NCBI GenBank assembly: GCA_044233745.1 | Contig: JBIIJN010000014.1 | Span: forward strand, 1 to 43,402 | Direction of reading: 5' to 3' | From: UBA6165 sp044233745 | GTDB lineage: Bacteria; Bacteroidota; Bacteroidia; Flavobacteriales_D; Crocinitomicaceae | Length of the DNA: 43,402 nt | Shown here: positions 17,084 to 25,776 of the stretch, one piece after another | Layout: the number at the start of each line of letters is the position of its first letter | Numbering within the stretch: the stretch's first letter is position 1 | Translations under genes and position numbers: made by a program | Notes under the pieces: generated by a model | Told to the model about the DNA's origin: nothing | Databases searched by the model: none | What the model saw: the letters and a program-made list of their open reading frames with translations, nothing else

Positions 17084-20000
17084 TTAATCCATTGTGATGC
17101 TCAATCCTAAGCCTCTAAGTTCATGCAACAATACGTTGAATGACTCAGGAATACCTGGCTCAGGAATATTATCACCTTTCACGATTGATTCATATGCTTT
17201 TGCACGACCGTTAACATCATCAGATTTCACCGTAAGGATTTCCTGAAGAATGTTTGCTGCACCATATGCTTCAATGGCCCAAACCTCCATCTCACCAAAA
17301 CGCTGACCACCAAATTGGGCTTTACCACCCAAAGGTTGCTGCGTAATCAATGAGTATGGTCCGATAGAACGTGCGTGCATTTTGTCATCAACCATGTGAG
17401 CAAGTTTCAACATGTAAATCACACCTACAGTTGCAGTTTGATCAAAACGAACACCCGTGCCGCCATCATACAAGTATGTTTTACCAGAACGTGGAACACC
17501 AGCTTCATCACAATAGCTATCTACCTGATCTAAAGTGGCACCGTCGAAAATAGGTGTAGCAAACTTCAAACCAAGATTCATACCTGCCCAACCCAAAACA
17601 GTTTCGTAAATCTGTCCTAAATTCATACGAGAAGGCACACCTAATGGATTCAACACAATGTCAACTGGAGTACCATCCTCTAAGAAAGGCATATCCTCTT
17701 GACGCACGATGTTTGCCACGATACCTTTGTTACCATGACGACCAGCCATCTTATCACCAACCATCAATTTGCGCTTTTTAGCAACAAAAACTTTGGCTAA
17801 TTTGATAATACCCGCTGGTAATTCATCACCTACAGAGATATGGAACTTTTTACGTTTGTAAACGCCAAGGATATCATTGTATTTGATGTTGTAATTGTGA
17901 AGCAAACGTTGAATTAATTTATTCACACTATCATCAGGGGTCCAATTCGATGGGTTAACAATCGAATAATCAACTGATAACAAGGCTTTCTCAGTAAATT
18001 TAGCGCCTTTTTTAATCAACTCCTCGCGGAAATTATTAAAGACACCATTACACTTAGAACCATCCAAAAGCTTCATTAATTTAACAACCAAGTCTTGTTT
18101 CAATGCAGCGTGATCTTTTTCAAAATCAACATCCAATTGCTCCAAAATAGGCTTATCTTGAGCTTTAGATTTTCTGTCTTTAACAGCGCGAGAGAACAAT
18201 TTCTTGTCTATCACAACCCCACGTAAAGAAGGACCCGCTTTCAAAGAAGCATCCTTAACATCACCAGCTTTGTCACCAAAGATAGCGCGTAAAAGTTTTT
18301 CTTCAGGAGAAGGATCTGTTTCACCTTTCGGCGTGATTTTACCAATCAAAATATCGCCTTCTTTGATATCTGCTCCAACTCGAATCAATCCATTTTCATC
18401 CAAATCTTTGGTAGCTTCTTCACTAACATTCGGAATATCCGCTGTTAATTCTTCCATACCACGCTTCGTGTCACGCACTTCAAGTGAATGTTCATCGATG
18501 TGAATAGATGTGAATATGTCATCGCGAACAACTCTTTCGGAGATAACAATTGCATCCTCAAAATTATAACCTTTCCATGGCATAAAAGCCACTTTCAAGT
18601 TTTGACCTAAAGCCAATTCGCCATCTTGAGTAGCGTAACCTTCGCAAAGCACTTGACCTCTTTCAACTCTATCGCCGCGTTTTACAATTGGCTTCAAATT
18701 GATTGTTGTACCCTGATTGGTTTTTTGGAATTTGGTTAAATTATAACTCTTCGTATCGCCATCAAAAGACACCAAATGGTCTTCCTCAGTCAATTCATAT
18801 TTTATAGTAATTTGATTCGCATCAACATATTCAACAACACCATTTCCTTCTGCATTGATAAGCACACGAGAGTCGCGAGCAACCAAACGTTCAATACCCG
18901 TACCAACGATAGGAGATTGTGGTTTCAAAAGCGGAACGGCTTGACGTTGCATGTTAGAGCCCATCAAGGCACGGTTGGCATCATCATGCTCCAAGAACGG
19001 AATCAAAGAAGCCGCAATAGAAGCAATCTGGTTTGTTCCAACGTCCATTAGGTGAATACCTTGAGGTGCCAAAACAGGGAAATCCCCTTGTTGTCGAGCC
19101 TTAACCGTAGCATTCAAGAATTTTCCAGAATCGCTAATTGGCGCGTTGGCCTGAGCAATTATTTTCTCTTCTTCTTCTTCAGCAGATAAATAAATAGGCG
19201 TTTGATCCAAAGCCACTTTACCATCTTTCACTGGACGGTAAGGTGTTTCAATGAAGCCAAGCTTATTCACCTTAGCAAAAACACAAAGAGAAGAAATCAG
19301 ACCAATGTTCGGTCCTTCAGGAGTTTCAATTGTACACAAACGACCGTAGTGCGTATAATGAACGTCACGAACCTCAAAACCTGCTCTTTCACGAGACAGA
19401 CCTCCGGGTCCGAGTGCAGATAATCTTCTTTTGTGCGTTACCTCAGAAAGTGGATTTGTTTGATCCATAAACTGAGAAAGCTGATTGGTTCCAAAGAAAG
19501 AATTGATAACACTAGAAAGTGTTTTCGCGTTGATCAAGTCAATTGGCGTAAAGACCTCGTTGTCGCGAACGTTCATTCTCTCACGAATTGTTCTTGCCAT
19601 ACGAGCAAGACCAACACCGAACTGAGAGTACAATTGTTCACCAACAGTTCTAACACGACGATTACTCAAGTGGTCAATATCATCCACATCAGCCTTAGAG
19701 TTAACCAATTCGATGAGGTACTTGATAATTGAGATAATATCCAACTTAGTCAATACACGAGATTCCTCAGTTGAATCCTTGTACAATTTCTTGTTGATTC
19801 TGTAACGACCAACTTCCCCCAAATCATAACGAGAATCGGAGAAGAAAAGCTTGTCGAATACGCTACGAGCCGTTTCCTCATCTGGTGGCTCAGCATTTCT
19901 CAATTGACGATAAATATGTTCAACCGCCTCTTTTTCAGAGTTGGATGTATCTTTTTGTAAAGTACTGTAAATCAGTGTAAAATCAGCACTATTCACATGC

Positions 20001-20896
20001 TCTTTGTGAAGAATGATAGATTTAGCACCAGACTCAACCACAAGGTCGATGTGATGTTCTTCAATCAATGTTTCACGGTCAAGAAGGATCTCATTACGTT
20101 CAATAGAAACGACTTCACCCGTATCTTCATCAACGAAATCTTCAATCCAAGTTTTCAAAACTCTCGCTGCTAGTCGTCGACCAACAACTTTCTTCATACC
20201 TGCTTTGCTCACTTTGATTTCGTCGGCCAAATCAAAAATTTCAAGGATATCCTTGTCACTTTCATATCCGATGGCACGAAGTAGAGTTGTTACAGGAAGT
20301 TTTTTCTTACGGTCGATGTAAGCATACATAACGCCATTGATATCCGTAGCAAATTCAATCCAAGAACCCTTGAATGGAATTACGCGTGCAGAATACAACT
20401 TGGTGCCATTTGCGTGACGCGACTGACCAAAGAAAACCCCTGGAGAACGGTGCAACTGAGAAACGATAATTCTCTCAGCTCCATTAACCACGAAAGACCC
20501 CTTTGGAGTCATATATGGAATTGTACCCAAATACACATCTTGAACAATGGTTTCAAAATCCTCATGTTCTGGATCTGTACAATACAATTTTAACTTCGCT
20601 TTCAATGGAACACTGTATGTTAAACCACGCTCAATACATTCTTCGATTGTGTAGCGAGGAGGATCAATAAAGTAGTCCAAAAACTCCAAAACGAACTGAT
20701 TTCTAGTATCAGTAATTGGGAAGTTTTCGGAAAACACTTTAAACAAACCTTCGTGTTCACGATTTTCAGGAGTAGTTTCTAATTGAAAAAACTCTTGAAA
20801 AGATTTCAACTGAATATCCAAGAAATCAGGATAATCAAATTGACTTTTGCTCGTAGCAAAAGAAATTCTTTTAGATAAATTATTTGTTGTCGCCAA
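17084..20896 (-). CDS. rpoB: DNA-directed RNA polymerase subunit beta
   Basis: The 1270-residue beta subunit, with Bacteroidota-style N-terminus ending in [20 protein letters not shown]. The rifampicin region [32 protein letters not shown] is intact and carries wild-type-like residues; the C-terminal [22 protein letters not shown]-like block is also present. The start is a TTG (20894-20896): the frame is closed upstream by TAA after a few codons, no ATG lies near, and TTG GCG ACA ACA reproduces the usual MATT start of relatives. It follows rplL after 105 bases containing two terminator-like hairpins. Confidence 0.97.
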   Translation of the reverse strand: [1270 protein letters not shown]

Positions 20897-20925
20897 GGCT
20901 AAAAAATTTAATTAGAACAATGACC

Positions 20926-20985
20926 AAAAAGCACAAAGTGCTAAAAACAGCTTTAGGCACTAGTCAAAAGACAGTGCCTAAAGCT
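20926..20985 (-). promoter_or_regulatory. Tandem hairpins between rplL and rpoB (attenuator or processing site)
   Basis: On the minus strand a perfect 13-bp stem (20985-20973 with 20961-20949), extended by an inner GTC/GAC pairing with one bulge, is followed by GTTTTT. Directly after it AGCAC-TTT-GTGCT (20942-20930) is followed by another T run (to 20926). Both look like intrinsic terminators placed between the ribosomal and polymerase genes. Confidence 0.75.
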
Positions 20986-21001
20986 TCATAAGTAGTATGA
21001 A

Positions 21002-21379
21002 TTACTTAATCTCTACTTCAGCGCCTGCCTCGATAAGAGCTGCTTTCAAAGCATCAGCCTCATCTTTAGAAACGCCTTCTTTCAAGTTGGTTGGAGCAGC
21101 ATCAACTGCATCTTTAGCTTCTTTCAAGCCAAGACCAGTCAATTCTTTAACCAATTTCACAACTGCAAGTTTGTTAGGACCTGAAGCCTTCAACACAACA
21201 TCAAATGCTGTTTGTTCTTCAGCTTCATCACCACCACCTGCTGCTGGACCTGCAACCATAGCAACTGCCGCTGCAGCTGGTTCGATACCATACTCATTCT
21301 TAAGAATGTCTGCCAATTCATTCACGTCTTTAACTGTCAAGTTTACCAACGTTTCCGCGATTTGTTTTAAATCTGCCAT
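21002..21379 (-). CDS. rplL: 50S ribosomal protein L7/L12
   Basis: A 125-residue protein of the ribosomal stalk that recruits translation GTPases. It shows the N-terminal dimerisation helices (MADLKQIAETLVNLTVKDV), an Ala/Gly-rich hinge (~35-52, PAAAAVAMVAGPAAGGGDEAE region) and the C-terminal domain with GLGLKEAKDAVDAAP. It lies 42 bases after rplJ, with which it forms the stalk complex. Confidence 0.97.
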   Translation of the reverse strand: MADLKQIAETLVNLTVKDVNELADILKNEYGIEPAAAAVAMVAGPAAGGGDEAEEQTAFDVVLKASGPNKLAVVKLVKELTGLGLKEAKDAVDAAPTNLKEGVSKDEADALKAALIEAGAEVEIK

Positions 21380-21421
21380 TTTATTAAAGTTTAAAAAGGT
21401 TCAAAAAATAAATTAATTTAA

Positions 21422-21943
21422 CTATGCTTTCTCAGAAAGCGTTTTAAGGATTCCGGCAATTTTGCCTCCACTTCCTTTCAGACCAGAAATAACATTCTTA
21501 GCAGGAGATTGAAGCAATGCAATAAGTTCACCGATAAGTTCGTTTTTACCTTTGATATTTGTAAGGAAATCCAAATTTTGGTCACCTACAAAAATTGCAT
21601 GTTCAATAAACGCCGCTTTAACAGCTGGAATGGCATTCTTTTCACGGAAGCTTTTAATCAACTTTGCAGGGGCATTACCGTGCTCAGCAAACATAATAGC
21701 AGTTGGACCAGCCAAAACACCTTTAAGTTCGCTATAATCAACACCTTCTACACGATCCATAGCTTTCTCCAAAAGTGTGTTTTTCACAACACGGATTTGG
21801 ATATTGTTTTGGAAGCATTTTCTACGAAGCGCGTTCACTTTTTGTACAGTTAAACCTGAAGTGTCTGCCAAGTAAAATACACCTGCTTGAGACAAATCTA
21901 CTGCTAGCTCCTCAATATACTGTGCTTTTTGTTCTTTGTTCAT
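21422..21943 (-). CDS. rplJ: 50S ribosomal protein L10
   Basis: A 173-residue stalk base protein that binds 23S rRNA and carries L7/L12 dimers through its C-terminal helix. The N-terminal domain has FYLADTSGLTVQKVNALRR (~18-36) and IRVVKNTLLEKAM (~50-62). It starts only 12 bases after rplA, so there is no room for a separate E. coli-type L10 mRNA leader. The C-terminus ends LKTLSEKA. Confidence 0.97.
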   Translation of the reverse strand: MNKEQKAQYIEELAVDLSQAGVFYLADTSGLTVQKVNALRRKCFQNNIQIRVVKNTLLEKAMDRVEGVDYSELKGVLAGPTAIMFAEHGNAPAKLIKSFREKNAIPAVKAAFIEHAIFVGDQNLDFLTNIKGKNELIGELIALLQSPAKNVISGLKGSGGKIAGILKTLSEKA

Positions 21944-21955
21944 ATCACTAAAATT

Positions 21956-22651
21956 TTAAGCTACAACTGATTTAGGATCAACAACGATACTTGGACTCAT
22001 CGTAGAGCTCAAATGAATGCTCTTGATGTAAGTACCTTTTGCCGCAGCAGGTTTCATCTTAATAAGCGTTTGAATGATTTCTTTAGCGTTATCCAAGATT
22101 TTATCTCCTTCAAAGCTAACTCTTGCAATACCCGAGTGGATATTACCATATTTGTCAACTTTGAAATCAATTTTACCAGCCTTAACTTCTTGCACTGCTT
22201 TACCAATTTCCATGGTCACAGTACCTGTTTTCGGGTTTGGCATCAATCCACGAGGACCTAAAACTCGACCTAAAGCACCAACTTTACCCATAACAGAGGG
22301 CATCGTGATAATTACGTCGATGTCAGTCCATCCACCTTTTAATTTTTCAATATAATCATCCAAACCAACATGGTCGGCACCCGCAGCAGTGGCCTCAGCC
22401 TCTTTATCTGGTGTACACAAAACCAAAACTCTCACATCCTTACCTGTTCCGTGCGGAAGTGATACAGTTCCACGAACCATTTGGTTCGCCTTACGCGGGT
22501 CAACACCCAAACGTACAGCAATGTCAACTGAAGCATCAAACTTTGAAGTAGTAATTTCCTTAACTAAATCACAAGCTTGAGCCAAAGTGTAAGTCTTGTC
22601 CAAATCAAATTTGGCAAGGATTTCTTTTCTTTTCTTAGCTACTCGTCCCAT
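21956..22651 (-). CDS. rplA: 50S ribosomal protein L1
   Basis: A 231-residue L1, the protein of the mobile stalk at the ribosomal E site. The family signature GPRGLMPNPKTGTVT is present around residues 132-146, and the N-terminus ends in the usual KRKEILAKFD. In many bacteria L1 represses its own operon by binding mRNA that mimics 23S rRNA; no such structure could be assigned here by eye. Nine bases separate it from rplK. Confidence 0.97.
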   Translation of the reverse strand: MGRVAKKRKEILAKFDLDKTYTLAQACDLVKEITTSKFDASVDIAVRLGVDPRKANQMVRGTVSLPHGTGKDVRVLVLCTPDKEAEATAAGADHVGLDDYIEKLKGGWTDIDVIITMPSVMGKVGALGRVLGPRGLMPNPKTGTVTMEIGKAVQEVKAGKIDFKVDKYGNIHSGIARVSFEGDKILDNAKEIIQTLIKMKPAAAKGTYIKSIHLSSTMSPSIVVDPKSVVA

Positions 22652-22660
22652 AATGTGAAA

Positions 22661-23104
22661 TTAGTTTTGTGAAGGAAATTCTCCACTTACAGTTATACCC
22701 ATACTTCTAGCCGTGCCCGCAACCATTCTCATAGCAGATTCAATTGAAAAACAATTTAAATCAGCCATTTTGTCTTCAGCGATACCACGAATTTGATCCC
22801 AAGTTACGGAGGCAACTTTAGTTCTGTTAGGTTCAGACGAACCCTTCTTCAATTTCGCAATGTCCATCAACTGAATTGCTGCAGGTGGGGTTTTAATAAT
22901 AAAGTCAAATGATTTATCACCGTAAACAGTGATAAGCACTGGAAGGACTTTGCCCGGCTTGTCCTGAGTTCTAGCATTAAATTGCTTACAGAACTCCATA
23001 ATGTTCACCCCTTTAGAACCCAAAGCTGGGCCTACTGGAGGAGATGGATTTGCCGCACCGCCTTTGACTTGCAATTTGATTAGCGCTGCTATTTCTTTAG
23101 CCAT
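22661..23104 (-). CDS. rplK: 50S ribosomal protein L11
   Basis: A 147-residue L11 that forms the GTPase-associated centre with 23S rRNA. The proline-rich N-terminal segment ANPSPPVGPALGSKGVNIMEFCKQFNA (~17-43) and the C-terminal RNA-binding domain ending MRMVAGTARSMGITV are diagnostic. It follows nusG after an 82-base spacer in which I see no clear terminator or promoter. Confidence 0.97.
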   Translation of the reverse strand: MAKEIAALIKLQVKGGAANPSPPVGPALGSKGVNIMEFCKQFNARTQDKPGKVLPVLITVYGDKSFDFIIKTPPAAIQLMDIAKLKKGSSEPNRTKVASVTWDQIRGIAEDKMADLNCFSIESAMRMVAGTARSMGITVSGEFPSQN

Positions 23105-23186
23105 ATAAAAAAATTTATGTAGTTAAAACGTACGCTTAAGGTATGGAAGCTTTAATATACCACGTACTACTACGGTTAATAAAAAG

Positions 23187-23735
23187 CTACTCTTTCTCGA
23201 CTTGTAAATAGTTGAGTTCGAGTGGCGTCTTTCGGCCAAAAATTTTGACCATTACTTTTAATTTCTTTTTCTCTTCGTTTATCTCTTCGATCACACCGTT
23301 GAAATTATTGAAAGGACCATCAATAACTTTCACGGCATCACCTATTTGATAAGGAATGTTCATTTCTTCTTCACTTTCTGCAAGTTCGTCGACTTTTCCG
23401 AGTATTCTAAATACCTCAGATTGGCGCATTGGGAGTGGTTCACCACCCTTTTCTGCCCCAAGGAATCCGATAACATTTGGTATATTCTTAACAAGGTGTG
23501 GAACTTCACCAACCAGCGCAGCTTCAATCAACACATAACCAGGTAAAAAAGCCTTTTCTTTGCTTATTTTTTTACCATTTTTGATTTGAAACACGCGTTC
23601 AGTAGGAATAAGGATTTGAGAAACGTAATCACCTAAGTTCATACGAGACACTTCAAGTTCGAGATATTCCTTCACCTTCTTTTCCTTGCCACTTACAGCG
23701 CGCACCACATACCACTTCTTAGAAACTTCCGTCAT
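23187..23735 (-). CDS. nusG: Transcription termination/antitermination factor NusG
   Basis: A 182-residue protein with the NGN domain (~1-115; KKWYVVRAVSGKEKKVKEYL, and FLPGYVLIEA) and a C-terminal KOW domain (~125-180; GDAVKVIDGPFNNFNGVIEEI). It binds RNA polymerase to affect pausing and links it to Rho or ribosomes. There is no extra inserted domain. It starts 9 bases after secE, the usual pairing. Confidence 0.97.
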   Translation of the reverse strand: MTEVSKKWYVVRAVSGKEKKVKEYLELEVSRMNLGDYVSQILIPTERVFQIKNGKKISKEKAFLPGYVLIEAALVGEVPHLVKNIPNVIGFLGAEKGGEPLPMRQSEVFRILGKVDELAESEEEMNIPYQIGDAVKVIDGPFNNFNGVIEEINEEKKKLKVMVKIFGRKTPLELNYLQVEKE

Positions 23736-23744
23736 TACGATGAA

Positions 23745-23966
23745 TTATTTATTAAATAGGTCGTAGAAAAAACCTAAAACACCCTTCCACCATGAATCTG
23801 GATTTGCACCAAACACGAAATCCATCAAAGCGATCATCAAGGCAAAAAGCAAAGAAGCAACAACTACCAAAATGGTACTGTTTTGCAACTCTTTCCAAGT
23901 TGGCCAAGTTACACGATGCACCATTTCGGTGTATGTTTCGTTAATATATTCTTTAAAACTTGCCAC
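23745..23966 (-). CDS. secE: Preprotein translocase subunit SecE
   Basis: A 73-residue single-span SecE, the clamp subunit of the SecYEG translocon. It has the conserved cytosolic motif EMVHRVTWPTWKELQNST followed by one transmembrane helix (~32-52). I place the start at the GTG at 23964-23966, giving MASFKEYINETY; extending the frame further upstream would run into the tRNA-Trp gene. No ATG is available at a sensible position. It lies 20 bases after tRNA-Trp and 9 bases before nusG. Confidence 0.9.
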   Translation of the reverse strand: MASFKEYINETYTEMVHRVTWPTWKELQNSTILVVVASLLFALMIALMDFVFGANPDSWWKGVLGFFYDLFNK

Positions 23967-23986
23967 AATCTGTAATTTTAATGTTG

Positions 23987-24059
23987 CACGGGCGGTAGGA
24001 TTCGAACCCACGACCAATGGTTTTGGAGACCACTACTCTACCAGCTGAGCTACGCCCGT
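23987..24059 (-). tRNA. tRNA-Trp (CCA)
   Basis: A complete cloverleaf on the minus strand: 7-bp acceptor stem ACGGGCG/CGCCCGT, D-arm AGCTCAGCTGGTAGAGT, anticodon loop CTCCAAA (anticodon CCA) and T-arm GTGGGTTCGAATCCTAC. The 3' CCA end is not encoded. It sits between tuf and secE. Confidence 0.97.
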
Positions 24060-24063
24060 AAAT

Positions 24064-24087
24064 AAAGGGAGACCGAGGCCTCCCTTT
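24064..24087 (-). terminator. Hairpin between tuf and tRNA-Trp
   Basis: AAAGGGAG (24064-24071) pairs with CTCCCTTT (24080-24087), 8 bp around an 8-base loop. On the minus strand it is followed by only a weak T-rich stretch (CTTTATTTA), so it may be a partial terminator or an mRNA end protecting tuf after tRNA processing. Confidence 0.5.
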
Positions 24088-24108
24088 CACTTATCGGTAA
24101 TATGTAAA

Positions 24109-25296
24109 TTATTTTACGATTTCAGTCACCTGACCAGCACCTACAGTTCTACCACCTTCACGGATAGCGAAACGTAGACCTTTATCCATCGCTACAGGTA
24201 CGATCAACTCTACATTAATTGTAACGTTGTCACCTGGCATAACCATTTCTCTTCCTTCTTCAAGGATGATTTCACCTGTAACGTCTGTTGTACGGAAGTA
24301 GAACTGAGGACGGTACCTGTTGTGAAATGGTGTATGACGACCGCCTTCTTCTTTTTTCAAAACATAGATTTCAGCTTTGAATTTAGTGTGAGGAGTGATT
24401 GTACCTGGTTTAGCGATAACCATACCACGACGAATCATAGTTTTATCGATACCTCTCAAAAGAAGACCTACGTTATCACCAGCTTCACCTCTGTCCAAAA
24501 TTTTACGGAACATCTCAACACCAGTACAAACTGATTTCAATTTTTCTTCTTGCATACCAAGAATTTCAACTTCTTCACCAGAGTTAACGATACCTGTTTC
24601 GATACGACCCGTTGCAACTGTACCACGACCAGTGATCGAGAATACATCTTCAACCGGCATCAAGAAAGGCTTCTCGATATCACGTGGAGGCAATTCAATA
24701 TAAGTATCAACTGCGTCCATCAATTCTTCAACAGTTTTAACCCATTTTTCTTCACCATTCAATGCTCCAAGAGCTGAACCTTGAATAACTGGAGCGTTAT
24801 CACCGTCATATCCGTAGAAAGACAACAATTCACGAACTTCCATTTCAACAAGTTCCAACAACTCAGCATCATCAACCATGTCAACTTTGTTCAAGAATGT
24901 TACCATTCTTGGAACACCTACTTGGCGACCCAAAAGGATGTGCTCACGCGTTTGAGGCATTGGACCGTCTGTAGCCGCAACTACAAGGATAGCACCGTCC
25001 ATTTGAGCAGCACCAGTTACCATGTTCTTTACGTAGTCAGCGTGACCTGGACAGTCAACGTGCGCATAGTGACGCGCATTAGTTGAGTACTCTACGTGAG
25101 AGGTGTTAATTGTGATACCGCGTTCTTTTTCTTCTGGAGCATTGTCGATTGAAGAGAAATCGCGCATTTCCGCAAGACCTTTGCCCGCCAAAACAGACGA
25201 AATTGCAGCAGTCAAAGTTGTCTTTCCGTGGTCAACGTGACCAATTGTTCCAATGTTTACGTGTGGTTTGGAACGATCAAAAGTTTCCTTAGCCAT
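24109..25296 (-). CDS. tuf: Translation elongation factor Tu
   Basis: The 395-residue EF-Tu brings aminoacyl-tRNA to the ribosome in a GTP-dependent way. G-domain motifs are GHVDHGKTT (19-27), the switch I segment EKERGITINTSHVEY, DCPGHADY, and NKVD; domains 2 and 3 are complete and end in VTEIVK. No second tuf copy lies in the window. It is flanked by tRNA genes: four upstream and tRNA-Trp downstream, as in the tufB locus of E. coli. Confidence 0.98.
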   Translation of the reverse strand: MAKETFDRSKPHVNIGTIGHVDHGKTTLTAAISSVLAGKGLAEMRDFSSIDNAPEEKERGITINTSHVEYSTNARHYAHVDCPGHADYVKNMVTGAAQMDGAILVVAATDGPMPQTREHILLGRQVGVPRMVTFLNKVDMVDDAELLELVEMEVRELLSFYGYDGDNAPVIQGSALGALNGEEKWVKTVEELMDAVDTYIELPPRDIEKPFLMPVEDVFSITGRGTVATGRIETGIVNSGEEVEILGMQEEKLKSVCTGVEMFRKILDRGEAGDNVGLLLRGIDKTMIRRGMVIAKPGTITPHTKFKAEIYVLKKEEGGRHTPFHNRYRPQFYFRTTDVTGEIILEEGREMVMPGDNVTINVELIVPVAMDKGLRFAIREGGRTVGAGQVTEIVK

Positions 25297-25383
25297 TATT
25301 ACTTAGGTTTAATTTATGTTACTACTTAATTAATTACAAACAAAAAATCAGACTCTGCAACATGATGCAAAACCTGTTCACAG

Positions 25384-25455
25384 AGCCAATGACGGGATTT
25401 GAACCCGTGACCTCTTCCTTACCAAGGAAGCACTCTACCCCTGAGCTACACCGGC
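25384..25455 (-). tRNA. tRNA-Thr (GGT)
   Basis: Minus-strand cloverleaf with acceptor GCCGGTG/CATTGGC (two G-T wobbles), anticodon stem-loop CTTCC-TTGGTAA-GGAAG giving anticodon GGT, and T-arm ACGGGTTCAAATCCCGT. No encoded CCA. Confidence 0.96.
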
Positions 25456-25467
25456 TTTGGTTCTTTG

Positions 25468-25540
25468 AGCGGGAGACGAGATTCGAACTCGCGACCCTCA
25501 GCTTGGAAGGCTGACGCTCTACCAACTGAGCTACTCCCGC
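25468..25540 (-). tRNA. tRNA-Gly (TCC)
   Basis: Minus-strand cloverleaf with acceptor GCGGGAG/CTCCCGC, anticodon stem-loop CAGCC-TTCCAAG-CTG region reading anticodon TCC, and T-arm GCGAGTTCGAATCTCGT. No encoded CCA. Twelve bases separate it from the next tRNA. Confidence 0.95.
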
Positions 25541-25565
25541 TTTAAAATAACCAAATACTGTGTTG

Positions 25566-25646
25566 TGGGGAGAGCAGGATTCGAACCTGCGAAGGTTACC
25601 CAGCAGATTTACAGTCTGCCCTCGTTGGCCGCTTGAGTATCTCCCC
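25566..25646 (-). tRNA. tRNA-Tyr (GTA)
   Basis: An 81-base class II tRNA on the minus strand: acceptor GGGGAGA/TCTCCCC, anticodon stem-loop CAGAC-TGTAAAT-CTG with anticodon GTA, a long variable arm (CTGGGTAACCTTCG) and T-arm GCAGGTTCGAATCCTGC. No encoded CCA. Confidence 0.96.
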
Positions 25647-25662
25647 AACGCAATATTATTAG

Positions 25663-25736
25663 AGCCGATGGAGGGATTCGAACCCCCGACCCGCTGATTA
25701 CAAATCAGCTGCTCTGGCCAACTGAGCTACATCGGC
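25663..25736 (-). tRNA. tRNA-Thr (TGT)
   Basis: First gene of the tRNA-tuf operon. Acceptor GCCGATG/CATCGGC, anticodon stem-loop GCTGA-TTTGTAA-TCAGC (anticodon TGT) and T-arm GGGGGTTCGAATCCCTC. No encoded CCA. A good promoter lies about 40 bases upstream. Confidence 0.96.
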
Positions 25737-25776
25737 TTATCATGAAATAAAGAACTAATTCCCTGTTTTCGGGTTG

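Noticed and set aside
20997..21416. 139-residue frame opposite rplL
   Set aside because: It is a shadow of rplL, whose Ala/Gly-rich codons leave an open antisense frame.
23745..24017. 90-residue SecE starting inside the tRNA-Trp gene
   Set aside because: The first 17 residues are translated tRNA and leader; the GTG at 23966 gives the normal SecE N-terminus.
24064..24087. Strong terminator ending the tuf transcript
   Set aside because: The stem is good but the U-tract is weak, and tRNA-Trp and secE follow closely without a visible promoter, so full termination is unlikely.
25334..25648. Open frame of 104 residues across the tRNA cluster on the minus strand
   Set aside because: It translates three tRNA genes; repeated sequences such as GSNPV reflect tRNA arms and not a protein.
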